A DNA stretch of 43,795 bases from a virus: positions 1 to 43,795 of the IMG/VR virus record IMGVR_UViG_3300047678_000242; one strand, written 5' to 3'. Position 1 is the first letter of the stretch; each line of letters begins with the position of its first letter. Shown here piece by piece: positions 18,898-28,314 of this stretch. Below the pieces are notes generated by a model, which saw nothing but the letters and a program-made list of their open reading frames with translations, ran no database searches and was not told the DNA's origin. Both the position numbers and the translations under genes were made by a program.

Positions 18898-20962
18898 CAG
18901 CGACAACTCCGCGATGCCGGGCCGCTTCAGCCTGGCCATTACGCCGTACCTGCGCGGCATTTTGAAGTGCATCAACGACCGCCCGGTGCGCAAGGTCGTG
19001 TGCCAGAAGTCGGCGCAGGCCGGCTGGACTGATGGCGTAATCAACAACTTGATCGGCTACGTTATTCACATGGCGCCGGCGCCGATGATCGTGTTGTTCC
19101 CGAAGGACCAGGTCGCCAAAGACTTCAACCAGGAGAAACTGGTGCCGATGGTCGAGGCCACGCCGGTCCTGGCGGAGATCGTCGAGACCAAGACGCGCAG
19201 CGCGGCCAACACGCAGAACCGCAAGAAGTTCACCGGTGGCTTCCTCAAGCTGGTGGGCTCGAACAGCACGGGCGGCGTCAAGTCCACGCCGGCCAAGATC
19301 GTCGTGGTCGAAGAGCCCGACGACTGCAACCTCAACATCAAGGGGCAGGGCGACTCGATCAAGCTCCTGGAAGAGCGGGTCAAGACCTACCACGACCACA
19401 AGGTCATCGCCGGCGGGACGCCCTCGATCGCCGGCGTCAGCTCGATCGCTGCCGAGATGGACGCCAGCGACAAGCGCGTCTTTGAAGTGCCGTGTCACGA
19501 CTGCGGCGAAGCGCACGTTCTTACCTGGGACAACGTCCACTGGGATTCGGACGAATCCAGGCCGCACCCCGTCAACGGCACCGCGAGGCCCGAGACGGCG
19601 CACTACATCTGCCCGCATTGCGGATCGGTCTGGAACGACACGCAGAAAAACCGCAACGTGCGCCGCGCTGAGGCCGCGGGATTCGGCTGGCGTGCCACGG
19701 CGGAATTCCGCGGCGTTGCTGGCTTCTACCTGAACGAGCTCCTGAGCCCGTTCGCTGAGTCCAGCTTCACCCGCATGGTCGAGAAGTACCTCGAGGCGGT
19801 GCACGAAGCCAACCTCGGCGAGCTGGGCGCACTCATCGCTTTCTGGAATTCGTCCCTCGGCCTGCCCTGGCAGTACCAGACCGACCTGCCGGACGAAAAG
19901 CTCCTGCAGGAGCGCGCCGAAGACTACGAGGAATTCACGGTCCCCTGGGGCGGCCTGGTCCTCACCGCCGGCGTCGATGTGCAGCACGATCGCCTGGCGG
20001 TGGTCATCCGCGCCTGGGGCCGTGGTGAGGAAAGCTGGCTCGTGTACTGGGGCGAGATCCATGGCCAGACGGTGGTAGCGGAAGCCGGTGCCTGGCCCGA
20101 CCTCGATGTCCTGCTGGATCGCGAATTCGCGCACGTCGGCGGTGCCCGGCTGCGCATCAAGGCCGTGAGCGTCGACAGTTCGGATGGCGTGACCAATGAC
20201 GCCGTTTACACCTACGTGCGTAAGCGCCAGGGCCGCCGCTTCATGGCCGTCAAGGGCGCCAGCGATACCGACAGTGGCCGCGAGATTTTCGCGCCGCCGA
20301 AGACGGCGATCGACACCAACCGGCAGGACAAGGCGCACCGCTATGGCCTGCGCCCTTACATCGTCGGCACCAACCGGGCCAAGGATCTGCTGCTCGAAGG
20401 CCGGCTCAAGTTGAAGGGCACCGGCCCCGGGCGCATGCACTGGTACAAGACCGTGCGGCCCGACTACTGGTCGGGCCTCCTGGCCGAAATCAAGGCGCCG
20501 CACCGCACCTTGAAGCACCGCAAGGTGTGGCAAAAGAAGTCCGGCGTCGCCAACGAGCCGCTGGATTGCGAGATCTACGCGTTTCACGCAGCCCGCTCGC
20601 TCAAGCTCAACCTGTTCCGCGAGTCGAACTGGTTGGCCTTCGAGCAAGCCGTGCGGCAACTGTCGCTCCTGGAAGCCGCTGGTGTGCCAGCCCCCCAGCC
20701 CGACGACAAGACTTCTGCAGTCCCTGCAAGGAGCGCCCCGTCGAGAGACGCCGCACCGCAGAAGGTGGAAGCAGCCTCGCCCGAAGTGGCCACTGGTCAA
20801 CCCGATGGGGAACCGGCAGCTACGGACGGCGAGGCGGATGCCGCTGCGACGGTCGCCCAGCAGCTCGCCCGACAGATCAAACGGCCGCCTGTGCAAACGT
20901 CTGCACCCAAGCCGAGGCCACAACAACCCCAGCCGCAAGGCTACTCCATCACCACCTGGTAG
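18740..20962 (+). CDS. Terminase large subunit (GpA family)
   Basis: 740 aa. GpA-type ATPase/nuclease: VVCQKSAQAGWTDGVINNLI (Walker-A-like region), KIVVVEEPDDCN (Walker B), a zinc-binding pair CHDCGE ... CPHCGS, and nuclease-domain Asp residues in AGVDVQHDRLAV. The last ~100 residues are Pro/Gln-rich and carry a copy of the dispersed palindrome. The first ATG (18740) overlaps the small subunit by 158 nt; the ATG at 18815 (MMRRVRARF) fits the GpA N-terminus better and is a likely true start. Confidence 0.93.
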   Translation: MSSSANLPSTSPATTPTAAPDPLIAMMRRVRARFAPPPKMTVDQWAEKYRRLSSDNSAMPGRFSLAITPYLRGILKCINDRPVRKVVCQKSAQAGWTDGVINNLIGYVIHMAPAPMIVLFPKDQVAKDFNQEKLVPMVEATPVLAEIVETKTRSAANTQNRKKFTGGFLKLVGSNSTGGVKSTPAKIVVVEEPDDCNLNIKGQGDSIKLLEERVKTYHDHKVIAGGTPSIAGVSSIAAEMDASDKRVFEVPCHDCGEAHVLTWDNVHWDSDESRPHPVNGTARPETAHYICPHCGSVWNDTQKNRNVRRAEAAGFGWRATAEFRGVAGFYLNELLSPFAESSFTRMVEKYLEAVHEANLGELGALIAFWNSSLGLPWQYQTDLPDEKLLQERAEDYEEFTVPWGGLVLTAGVDVQHDRLAVVIRAWGRGEESWLVYWGEIHGQTVVAEAGAWPDLDVLLDREFAHVGGARLRIKAVSVDSSDGVTNDAVYTYVRKRQGRRFMAVKGASDTDSGREIFAPPKTAIDTNRQDKAHRYGLRPYIVGTNRAKDLLLEGRLKLKGTGPGRMHWYKTVRPDYWSGLLAEIKAPHRTLKHRKVWQKKSGVANEPLDCEIYAFHAARSLKLNLFRESNWLAFEQAVRQLSLLEAAGVPAPQPDDKTSAVPARSAPSRDAAPQKVEAASPEVATGQPDGEPAATDGEADAAATVAQQLARQIKRPPVQTSAPKPRPQQPQPQGYSITTW
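20892..20905. promoter_or_regulatory. Dispersed palindrome copy 4 (TGCAAACGTCTGCA)
   Basis: 14-bp motif inside the disordered C-terminal coding region of the terminase, encoding Gln-Thr-Ser-Ala-Pro, as does copy 5. Confidence 0.55.
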
Positions 20963-20965
20963 CGC

Positions 20966-21529
20966 ATGAACATCCCCTCCGAAATCATCGCCGGCGACAG
21001 CGACAGCTGGAAAGACGGCGCCTGGACGGACACGGACGGCACCCTCTACCAGTCCACCGGCTACACGCTCACCTATGCGCTGCGCGGCCCTTCCGCGGCG
21101 GTAGACCTTACGGCCACGCCTGACGGCACCGGCTGGAAGACCAGTCTCTCCACTGCCACCAGCGCCGGCATGACCGCCGGGTTGTGGTTCTGGGCCGCCT
21201 ACATCACCGCCTCCGGCGTGCGCATCACCGCCGGCCAGGGTGAGCTCACCGTCACCGCCAACCTGCAGACCGCCACCACCGGGTACGACGGTCGCACGCA
21301 AGCCGAAAAAGCGCTGGCCGATGCCGAGACCGCGCTGGCCACCTTTCGCAGCACCGCCGGCCGTATCAAGAAGTACACCATCGGCAGCCGCACCGCTGAG
21401 TACGAAACGGCCGCCGAGCTCCTGCAGGTCATCCAATACTGGCGTGGCCAGGTCGCCAATGAGCAGAACGCCAAGCTCATCGCGCAGGGCCTCGGCAACC
21501 CACGGCAAATGTTCGTGAGGTTCACATGA
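20966..21529 (+). CDS. Head-tail joining-type protein (gpW position)
   Basis: 187 aa between terminase and portal, where lambda has gpW. The N-terminal ~100 residues are a beta-rich Ig-like region (YTLTYALRGPSAAVDLTATP ... AYITASGVRITAGQGELTV). The C-terminal part (GRIKKYTIGSRTAEYETAAE, then LLQVIQYWRG) resembles the gpW-like hairpin-and-helix. It overlaps the portal start (ATGA). Confidence 0.6.
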   Translation: MNIPSEIIAGDSDSWKDGAWTDTDGTLYQSTGYTLTYALRGPSAAVDLTATPDGTGWKTSLSTATSAGMTAGLWFWAAYITASGVRITAGQGELTVTANLQTATTGYDGRTQAEKALADAETALATFRSTAGRIKKYTIGSRTAEYETAAELLQVIQYWRGQVANEQNAKLIAQGLGNPRQMFVRFT

Positions 21530-23214
21530 GCATCACCTGGCAAGCCCCTGGCACGCGCGCGACCGCCTTCGTTCCGGCCAAGCGCGAAGCCATCGCCGCT
21601 GGTGCGCCCTGGTACAACGCAGACCGCGTGCGCCAGGCCGGCAGCGTCGTCCTGCGCGAGTGGAACCACCAGCGCAGCGCCGCCCGCCAGGCAGCCATGA
21701 ATCCGCAGCAGCGCCTCTACGCCGCCGCCCGGCTCGATCGCCTGAATGCCGACTGGACCGTCGTCGGCACCAGCGCCGATACCGAGATCGCCACCAGCCT
21801 GCGCACCCTGCGGGCCCGGTCGCGTGCGCTGATCCGCGACAACGACTACGCCAAGAACGCCGTCCGGATCATCACCAACAACGTCATCGGCACCGGCATC
21901 GGCCTGCAGGCCCTGGTGCAAACCAGCCGCGGCCGGCTTGTCGACAACGTCAACAGCCAGATCGAGGACGCCTGGGCCACCTGGTCGCAAGCCAAAAGCT
22001 GCCACACCGCCGGCAAGCTTGGCTGGGCCGACATCGAGCGCCTGTGCATCCGCCAGCTGGTCGAAAACGGCGAATTCATCCTGCGCAAGATCCGCCAGCC
22101 GTTTGGTGACAGCCAGATCCCGCTCGCCGTCGAAGTCATCGAAGCCGACCGCCTGCTCGACAACTGGTCCGGCCACAACGCACCGAACGGCAACGTCATC
22201 CGCATGGGCGTCGAGATGGACCAGTGGATGCGCCCGCAGGCCTACTGGTTCCACCCCAACCACCCGGGCGACTTCCAGTTCACGGTGTTCGACCCAGCGC
22301 GCTTCATCCGCGTGCCGGCCGATGAGATCGAGCACCACTTCCTCATCGAGCGCTGGCCGCAAGCGCGAGGCGTGCCGTGGTTCCACACCGCCATCCTGCG
22401 GCTGCACAACATGGGCGGATATGAAGAGGCCGAGATCATCGCCGCCCGCGCCAGTGCCGCGGTGATGGGCATCATCCAGGCGCCCGAAGCCATCGCGCCG
22501 GACGCCGTCGTCGACCAGCAGCGCGTCATGAACATGCAGCCCGGCATGATGCTGCAGCTCCTGCCCGGCGAACAGTTCGAAGGCTTCAACCCCAGCCGGC
22601 CCAACACCGGCATGGATGCCTTCATGCGCCTCATGCTGCGCGGCGTCGCGTCGGGCGTGGGCGTCAGCTACGAAAGCCTTAGCCGCGACTACAGCCAGAG
22701 CAACTACAGCAGCTCGCGCCTGGCGCTGCTCGATGACCGCGACCTCTGGCGCGTGCTGCAAGGCTGGTTCATCGCCAACGTGCGCGTGCCGCTGCACAAC
22801 GAATGGCTGCAGGCCGCCATCATGGCGGGCCAGGTGCGCGCGGACGACTACTTCACCAACAAGGCCAAGTATCAGAACGTCCGCTTCAAGCCACGCGGCT
22901 GGCAGTGGATCGACCCCACCAAGGAAGTCAACGCATTCAAGATCGCGGTGCGCGCCGGCTTCATGACCGTTGCTGATGTCATCGCCCAGACCGGCGGTGG
23001 CCAGGACGCCGAAGACGTCTTCAAGGCCCGCCGGCAAGAGCTGGACATGATGGCCGAACAAGACCTCGTGTTCGACACCGATCCCGCGCAGGTCGACGAG
23101 AAGGGCATCGTGCAAGCCACGCCCGTGCCCGAAGAAACCGAAGACGGCCCGGCCAAGGGTGAAACCTCGGCGGAAGACGCCAACGAATCCGCCGGCGACG
23201 GCGCGCAGCAATAG
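21526..23214 (+). CDS. Portal protein, lambda family
   Basis: 562 aa. RDNDYAKNAVRIITNNVIGT, a LFDGxx-like wing region, GGYEEAEIIAARASAAVMGI, GEQFEGFNPSRPNTGMDAFM and SYESLSRDYSQSNYSSSRLA are typical of the lambda-type (gpB) portal. It forms the ring through which DNA enters and leaves the capsid. Acidic, disordered C-terminus. Followed after 11 nt by the putative fibre gene instead of a protease. Confidence 0.95.
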   Translation: MSITWQAPGTRATAFVPAKREAIAAGAPWYNADRVRQAGSVVLREWNHQRSAARQAAMNPQQRLYAAARLDRLNADWTVVGTSADTEIATSLRTLRARSRALIRDNDYAKNAVRIITNNVIGTGIGLQALVQTSRGRLVDNVNSQIEDAWATWSQAKSCHTAGKLGWADIERLCIRQLVENGEFILRKIRQPFGDSQIPLAVEVIEADRLLDNWSGHNAPNGNVIRMGVEMDQWMRPQAYWFHPNHPGDFQFTVFDPARFIRVPADEIEHHFLIERWPQARGVPWFHTAILRLHNMGGYEEAEIIAARASAAVMGIIQAPEAIAPDAVVDQQRVMNMQPGMMLQLLPGEQFEGFNPSRPNTGMDAFMRLMLRGVASGVGVSYESLSRDYSQSNYSSSRLALLDDRDLWRVLQGWFIANVRVPLHNEWLQAAIMAGQVRADDYFTNKAKYQNVRFKPRGWQWIDPTKEVNAFKIAVRAGFMTVADVIAQTGGGQDAEDVFKARRQELDMMAEQDLVFDTDPAQVDEKGIVQATPVPEETEDGPAKGETSAEDANESAGDGAQQ

Positions 23215-23225
23215 GAGCAAAAGGC

Positions 23226-25634
23226 ATGACGATCTATGTGACCTTGAATCTCCGCCATCTCGGCGTGGACTATGCGCCCGGAACTTACAGCCTGACGCCG
23301 GCGCTGGAAGCGGACATGATTTCCCGCGGCCTCGCAACTCGGGTACCCGGTGCTGCGGCGGCCAACGCAGGACTTTCCGCGCTGAGCCCGGATGCGACGG
23401 CGAGCGGTGCAGCATTTAACGAACGACTGCTGAACGCACTCTTGGCGGCTGCGGGAGCGATTAATGTCAATGCGGGCTTCGGCTCGTACTGTTGCGCGAA
23501 TACCTTGTTTCTCGAGAGTAACACGTGGCTGTATCTGCCCCCCAGCTTTGAGCTGTTGGGGTCGGGCTCGTATCGCAAGACCATGTTCACCACCAGTAAC
23601 GCGGCCTGGTATGACGATGCGGCCGTGATCGGTGGTGTGGCGATTCTGTGCGCCACTGATTCCGGGGGCATTGATGGCGTTGGAACGGTGCGTTGTTTGA
23701 CCAAAACGCTGTACTACAAAGCGTGCGGCGATAAAGAAGGCGCGGGCGTGGCGATCGCGGCCGGTACTGGTGCGCAGGGAACTGGCACGGCTCGCTACGA
23801 ACTGGTCAGCGGAGATGGTGTACGGAAGCTCTACGTCACGGCTTCCTACACCAGCCTGAGCGACGGCACCAGCCAAGTGCGAGTGCATTCGTCAAGCGGC
23901 GCCAAGGCGGTGACCTGGACTCGCGTGGCGCAGACGGGAAATACGGACGGCTACATCACGGTTAACGAAGCGGCCCATGGCCGCAAGAGCGGTGATGCGG
24001 TGGGCCTATTCGGTACCGGCTTGGTAGGCCAGGCGCATATCCGCACAGTGATTGACGCTAACACCTACGACATTGTCGACAACACGCGAGCCGTACAAGC
24101 GAGCCCGTTGCCTGGCGCCGTGTTTGGACGTCGAAATATCATCGTGACCGGGCCGGGCCGGATCAACTATGGCATCACATCGGCCGCTTCGACGCAAAAC
24201 CTTCGCTCCATCAGCGATGCGCACGCCGTGTTGGCGTTGTGCGTGTCGGACTTTCAGTGGTTTGCCGAGATCCGCAACCCCAAGAAGTACGGCATCTACG
24301 CCCAAGTCACCGAGGGCTTCAAGTGCAACTTCCCGTTCTATGCCGGGAAGGACATCGCCAGCCCGATCACCAGCACGGCCGCATTCCAGTTGAACGGCAA
24401 GAACAACAACTCGGTATGCACGGCCTGGGGGCGGTCTACCGATACGATCACTGCACTGTGCCTGTCGGACTATCCGACCCAGTGCTTCTTCTTGTCATCG
24501 GACTGGGGTGGTACAAACACCTTCAACACCACGATCAAAGACCTTGTTGCCGAGGATGGGCACCTCGACGTCGTGCGCTTCGCCGGTGCGGCCGGTCAGA
24601 AGTACATCAACACCAAGATCATCAATACCTACGCCCGCGTGGATGCGACAACGCAAGCGATTATCGAAGGCATCGTGGACGCCAATTTGCACAACTATGG
24701 CGACTCCTGCTTTGACGGCCTGTTTATAAAGGGTCTAAGTGCCGACAAAACGGGTGATGGAACCAACCAGGTACGCCTTGTGTCCCTCACGGCCGCTGGT
24801 TCAAACAAGTCGAACAACGTCGTCATTGAAGACGTGGAAGTTAGTTTCCCATGTGACCAGCAGTACTCCCCGGCCATCAGCATTTCCGGCGGTACTTGGG
24901 GAAGTGTCACGGTTCGCGGTGCTTACAACCGTGTCGGCACCAAATTCCAGGGATACTTCTTTGCGCTCGGGTACGACGGCGCGGCTGTGGTCGACCGCAT
25001 CACGCTGGAAAAGAACACGCTTACCTTTGACAACACGATTCGCGCGGGCCGCACGACATGGCCGTCCAACTTCTTCACAGACGTGACCAACGCGAATACA
25101 GTGGATACGCTCATCGTCCAGGGCAACGTGATTACCGACACGTCGCCATCCGGGACCAAATGTGAAGCCGTTTCCCACGCGACCGGCACAAAAGCCAACG
25201 TCAAGGTCATCGGCGGCAATCGCTTTGTCGGGTTGAATATGGGAGTCAGGCAGGCGGTCTCCGATCCCAATTGCAAGTACACGATCACCGACCTGGACAT
25301 GACCAGCATGTCTTATGTATTCACGACGGACACTGGTTTCAGCGAACTGCGCGTTGGCAACATAACCTGGGATAGCGGCTCGATTTATAGGCCCTTCCAG
25401 ATCAACCAGACTTCCGGCAGCGCGAGCAAAATTCGCTCAATAGGCGGCTTGAGTGCGGCACCTGCGGCCGGTCACGTTGTGAGCATCGGTTCGATCAACC
25501 CCGACTGCAATGGCGCAGATTTGGTATGCGACACCACCAAACTTGCGGCGGTGCGTGGCAATCAAGTGCGTTCGCTCGCAACGGGCGACGTGGTTATGTA
25601 CAACAGCGGCGCTACCTGGGCGGCCATCGCTTAA
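23226..25634 (+). CDS. Large beta-helix-like fibre/spike protein inserted in the head module
   Basis: 802 aa with AGGAGCAAAAGGC before ATG. The first ~45 residues (VTLNLRHLGVDYAPGTYSLT, then PALEADMISRGLATRV) resemble the short virion-protein module found beside portal/capsid genes. The remainder is Gly/Thr/Asn-rich with repeated short strands (INVNAGFGSYCCANTLFLES, RNIIVTGPGRINYG, NVVIEDVEV), as in right-handed beta-helix tailspikes and glycan depolymerases. Codon and base use looks less GC-biased than in its neighbours, which suggests a later acquisition. It is closed by its own terminator. It may be a head fibre or decoration; binding or cleaving polysaccharide is inference. Confidence 0.65.
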   Translation: MTIYVTLNLRHLGVDYAPGTYSLTPALEADMISRGLATRVPGAAAANAGLSALSPDATASGAAFNERLLNALLAAAGAINVNAGFGSYCCANTLFLESNTWLYLPPSFELLGSGSYRKTMFTTSNAAWYDDAAVIGGVAILCATDSGGIDGVGTVRCLTKTLYYKACGDKEGAGVAIAAGTGAQGTGTARYELVSGDGVRKLYVTASYTSLSDGTSQVRVHSSSGAKAVTWTRVAQTGNTDGYITVNEAAHGRKSGDAVGLFGTGLVGQAHIRTVIDANTYDIVDNTRAVQASPLPGAVFGRRNIIVTGPGRINYGITSAASTQNLRSISDAHAVLALCVSDFQWFAEIRNPKKYGIYAQVTEGFKCNFPFYAGKDIASPITSTAAFQLNGKNNNSVCTAWGRSTDTITALCLSDYPTQCFFLSSDWGGTNTFNTTIKDLVAEDGHLDVVRFAGAAGQKYINTKIINTYARVDATTQAIIEGIVDANLHNYGDSCFDGLFIKGLSADKTGDGTNQVRLVSLTAAGSNKSNNVVIEDVEVSFPCDQQYSPAISISGGTWGSVTVRGAYNRVGTKFQGYFFALGYDGAAVVDRITLEKNTLTFDNTIRAGRTTWPSNFFTDVTNANTVDTLIVQGNVITDTSPSGTKCEAVSHATGTKANVKVIGGNRFVGLNMGVRQAVSDPNCKYTITDLDMTSMSYVFTTDTGFSELRVGNITWDSGSIYRPFQINQTSGSASKIRSIGGLSAAPAAGHVVSIGSINPDCNGADLVCDTTKLAAVRGNQVRSLATGDVVMYNSGATWAAIA

Positions 25635-25653
25635 CCGCCATCCCCTCGATTCC

Positions 25654-25689
25654 GGCCGCCCGTGCCTCGCACCGGCGGCCTTTTCTTTT
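25654..25689 (+). terminator. Strong terminator between the fibre and capsid genes
   Basis: GGCCGCC / GGCGGCC stem (7 bp), one C-C mismatch, then GTGC/GCAC with a 3-nt loop, followed by TTTTCTTTT. The ribosome site of the capsid gene begins directly after the T-tract. Confidence 0.8.
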
Positions 25690-25701
25690 GGAGCATTCCA
25701 C

Positions 25702-27891
25702 GTGAAACAAAAGCGCAAGCTCGAAGACGGCCAGGCGTTGAAGCCGCTGGTCCGTTCGCTGCCGTTCGTGGCGCGTGCGGAAGATCCGGCGGACTCTGCC
25801 CTTGACACGGAAACCCGCACGCTGCGCATCACCTTCAGCAGCGAAGAGCCGGTCCCGCGCTGGTTCGGCGACGAGGTCCTGTCGCATGCACCAGGTGCTG
25901 CGGATCTGTCGCGCGCCGCGGCCGGCGCCTGCCCGCTGCTCTTCAACCATGACATGGATGACGTCATCGGCATCGTCGAAGAGGCCGGGGTCGGCGCCGA
26001 TCGGCGCGGCTACGCCACCGTGCGCTTCGCCAAGACGGCGCGCGGCGACGAAGTCATGGGCATGGTCGCGGACGGGATTTTGCGCAACGTCAGCTTCATG
26101 TACCGCGTCAACAAGTACCTCATCGAGAGCGATCCCAACGATCCCGATGACGACATCTACACGGCCACCAGCTGGACCGTGTACGAAATTTCGATGGTCA
26201 GCGTGCCGGCCGATGCCTCCATAGGTGTCGGCCGGTCGCTGGCCAACGAAGAAACCGGGGTGCGGATCGAGTTTATCGACAAGACCCGCGCACCGACTCA
26301 ACCCCCGGCACCCGCTGCCATCTCTTCCGGAGAAATCATGAAACGCAAACACGTACTGCAAGAAGCCCACCAGGGCGACGCGGGTGCGGGTGGCGGCGGT
26401 GCTGCCGCCCTGCCTGACGCCGCCACCATGAGCCGCATCGCTCGCGCCTTCAAGACCGGCAATTTCGCCGGCCTGTCGGTGGCCGATCGTGCCGCGCTCG
26501 ACAACCTCGATGCCGACGTGCGGCCGCCCGCGCCTGGTGCCGGCCCGACCGCGCAAGACGAGCGCGCGCGCATCGTCGAGATCGGCGCGATGTGCCGCGA
26601 GCACAAGCTCGATGACGCTTTCCGCGAAAAGCTCATCACCGACGGTGTCGATATCGGCACCGCCCGCGGCCTGGTGCTCACGCAACTCGGCAACCGCGGC
26701 ACGCAGGCGCCGCTCTCCAACGCCCACAACCCCGACCTCACGGACAAGGAAAAGCGCAACTGGTCGCTCATCCGCGCCGTGGCCGCCGTGGTCAACGGCA
26801 GCTGGGAGAAGGCCGGCTTCGAGCGTGAAGTCTCGCGCGAAATCGCCAAGAACGTCGGCCGCGACCCGGCCGAGCGCTCCTTCTTCATGCCCATGGACCT
26901 GCCGTTCGCACCGTCCGAACAGCATGCCCGTGCCTGGCGCATGGCCGGCGGTGGCAGCCGCGTGATGCAGCAGCGTGCGCCGTATCTGGTCGGCACCGCC
27001 GGCCAGGGCGGTAACCTGGTGCAGACCCAGTTGCTGGCTGACAGCTTCATCGAGGTCCTGCGCAATACCATGGTCACCCCGATCCTCGGTGCGCGCATGC
27101 TCACTGGCCTGGTCGGCAACGTCGACATCCCGCGCCAGATCACCGCCACCGGCACCTACTGGGTGGGTGAGTCCTCGGCCCCGACCGAAGGCGAAGCCAC
27201 CTTCGACAAGGTCTCGCTGCGGCCCAAGACCATCGGCGCATTGAGCTCCATGTCCCGTCTCATGCTGCTGCAGGCCACGCCCGCGATCGAGATGATCGCC
27301 CGCGAAGACCTGATCGCGGTCATGGGCCTGGGCGCGGATCTAGCGGCGCTGTCCGGTACCGGCGCGTCGAACCAGCCCACCGGCATCGTCAACCAGTCGG
27401 GCGTAGGCTCGGTGGTCGGCGGTACCAACGGCGCGAACCTCACGTTCGACCACCTCATCAGCCTGTACAGCGCACCGCGCATCGCCAACGCGCCGCTGGC
27501 CAACATGGCCTTCGCCATGAACGCCAAGGCCTACGGCTACCTGGCCACCCTCAAGGCCTCCACCGGTCAATACCTGTGGGACCCGCAAGGCGGCCTCACG
27601 CAGGCCTCGCCGGACAAGGTCAAGGGCTACGGCTACGCCGTCTCCCAGCAGCTGCGCAGCACGCTCACCAAGGGCAGCAGCTCGGGCATCTGCTCGGAGC
27701 TCCTGTTCGGCAACTGGCTCGAGCTGCTCATCGCCATGTGGGGCATCACCGAGATCGCCGTCAACCCGTTCGACTCCACCGGCTTCAAGCAGGGCGACGT
27801 GTGGGTCCGTGCGTTCCAGACCATGGACATCGGCGTGCGTCACGGCGCGTCGTTCGCGATCATGTCGGACGCCCTCACGCCTGGCTTCTAA
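25702..27891 (+). CDS. Prohead protease-major capsid protein fusion (HK97 type)
   Basis: 729 aa from GTG 25702 (GGAG upstream). Residues ~1-190 are an S78 prohead protease: catalytic His in LLFNHDMDDVIG, Ser in YEISMVSVPADA. After ~215 comes an HK97 major capsid protein: helical delta-like region, then QGGNLVQTQLLADSFIEVLR ... GARMLTGLVGNVDIPRQ ... YWVGESSAPTEGEATFDKV ... IAVNPFDSTGFKQGDVWVRA. No stop separates them. An internal ATG at 26338 (residue 213) has CCGGAGAAATC before it, so free capsid precursor (517 aa) may be made by re-initiation. Confidence 0.92.
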   Translation: MKQKRKLEDGQALKPLVRSLPFVARAEDPADSALDTETRTLRITFSSEEPVPRWFGDEVLSHAPGAADLSRAAAGACPLLFNHDMDDVIGIVEEAGVGADRRGYATVRFAKTARGDEVMGMVADGILRNVSFMYRVNKYLIESDPNDPDDDIYTATSWTVYEISMVSVPADASIGVGRSLANEETGVRIEFIDKTRAPTQPPAPAAISSGEIMKRKHVLQEAHQGDAGAGGGGAAALPDAATMSRIARAFKTGNFAGLSVADRAALDNLDADVRPPAPGAGPTAQDERARIVEIGAMCREHKLDDAFREKLITDGVDIGTARGLVLTQLGNRGTQAPLSNAHNPDLTDKEKRNWSLIRAVAAVVNGSWEKAGFEREVSREIAKNVGRDPAERSFFMPMDLPFAPSEQHARAWRMAGGGSRVMQQRAPYLVGTAGQGGNLVQTQLLADSFIEVLRNTMVTPILGARMLTGLVGNVDIPRQITATGTYWVGESSAPTEGEATFDKVSLRPKTIGALSSMSRLMLLQATPAIEMIAREDLIAVMGLGADLAALSGTGASNQPTGIVNQSGVGSVVGGTNGANLTFDHLISLYSAPRIANAPLANMAFAMNAKAYGYLATLKASTGQYLWDPQGGLTQASPDKVKGYGYAVSQQLRSTLTKGSSSGICSELLFGNWLELLIAMWGITEIAVNPFDSTGFKQGDVWVRAFQTMDIGVRHGASFAIMSDALTPGF

Positions 27892-27920
27892 CCCGGGCTG
27901 ACAACACCGCTGCAACTGTC

Positions 27921-27940
27921 GCCCCCGCGAAAGCGGGGGC
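27921..27940. repeat. REP-like hairpin (GCCCCCGC-GAAA-GCGGGGGC)
   Basis: Perfect 8-bp stem with GAAA loop, followed by CCAGTCTTTT. The extended sequence encodes D-W-A-P-A-F-A-G-A-T on the minus strand, the known signature of a widespread proteobacterial extragenic palindromic repeat. It lies between the capsid gene and the next gene and may slow or end transcription there. Confidence 0.65.
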
Positions 27941-27970
27941 CCAGTCTTTTCCCCTCATCAGGAGAACACC

Positions 27971-28312
27971 ATGAAATTCAAGATCCGTGTGGGCTACGTG
28001 GCCCACGTCGCCGAAATGGTCGAAGTGGCCACCGGCCAATTCGAACGCCAGACCCAGAGCTTCTACGAAGGCCAGGTCGCCGACCTCACGGCCGACCAGG
28101 CGCTCGATCACCTGCACAAGCTCGAGCCGATCGGCGCCGATGCCGTCAAATTCTGCGAATCCAAGTTCGCGCTCGTGCAGGACGTCGCCGCGGCTGGCGA
28201 ATCCAACCTCGCCGCCCTGGTCGCCGCCGGTGTCGCGCAGGCCCTGCAGGCGCTCGGCATCACCGCCGCCTCGATCGCGGCCGGCGCCGCTGCTGCTGCA
28301 CCCGCCAAGTAG
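27971..28312 (+). CDS. Hypothetical head-module protein
   Basis: 113 aa with AGGAG upstream. A beta start (MKFKIRVGYVAHVAEMVEVA) is followed by helices and a long Ala-rich tail (AGAAAAAPAK). Placed after the capsid protein, where many phages carry a small head protein of unknown role. Family not named. Confidence 0.6.
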   Translation: MKFKIRVGYVAHVAEMVEVATGQFERQTQSFYEGQVADLTADQALDHLHKLEPIGADAVKFCESKFALVQDVAAAGESNLAALVAAGVAQALQALGITAASIAAGAAAAAPAK

Positions 28313-28314
28313 TC

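Noticed and set aside
25694-25709. Sequence matching 13 of 16 bases of canonical parS at the capsid gene start
   Set aside because: It is asymmetric, its best half is made by the GTG start codon and Lys-Gln codons, and it does not match the repeated TGCARACGTNTGCA motif.
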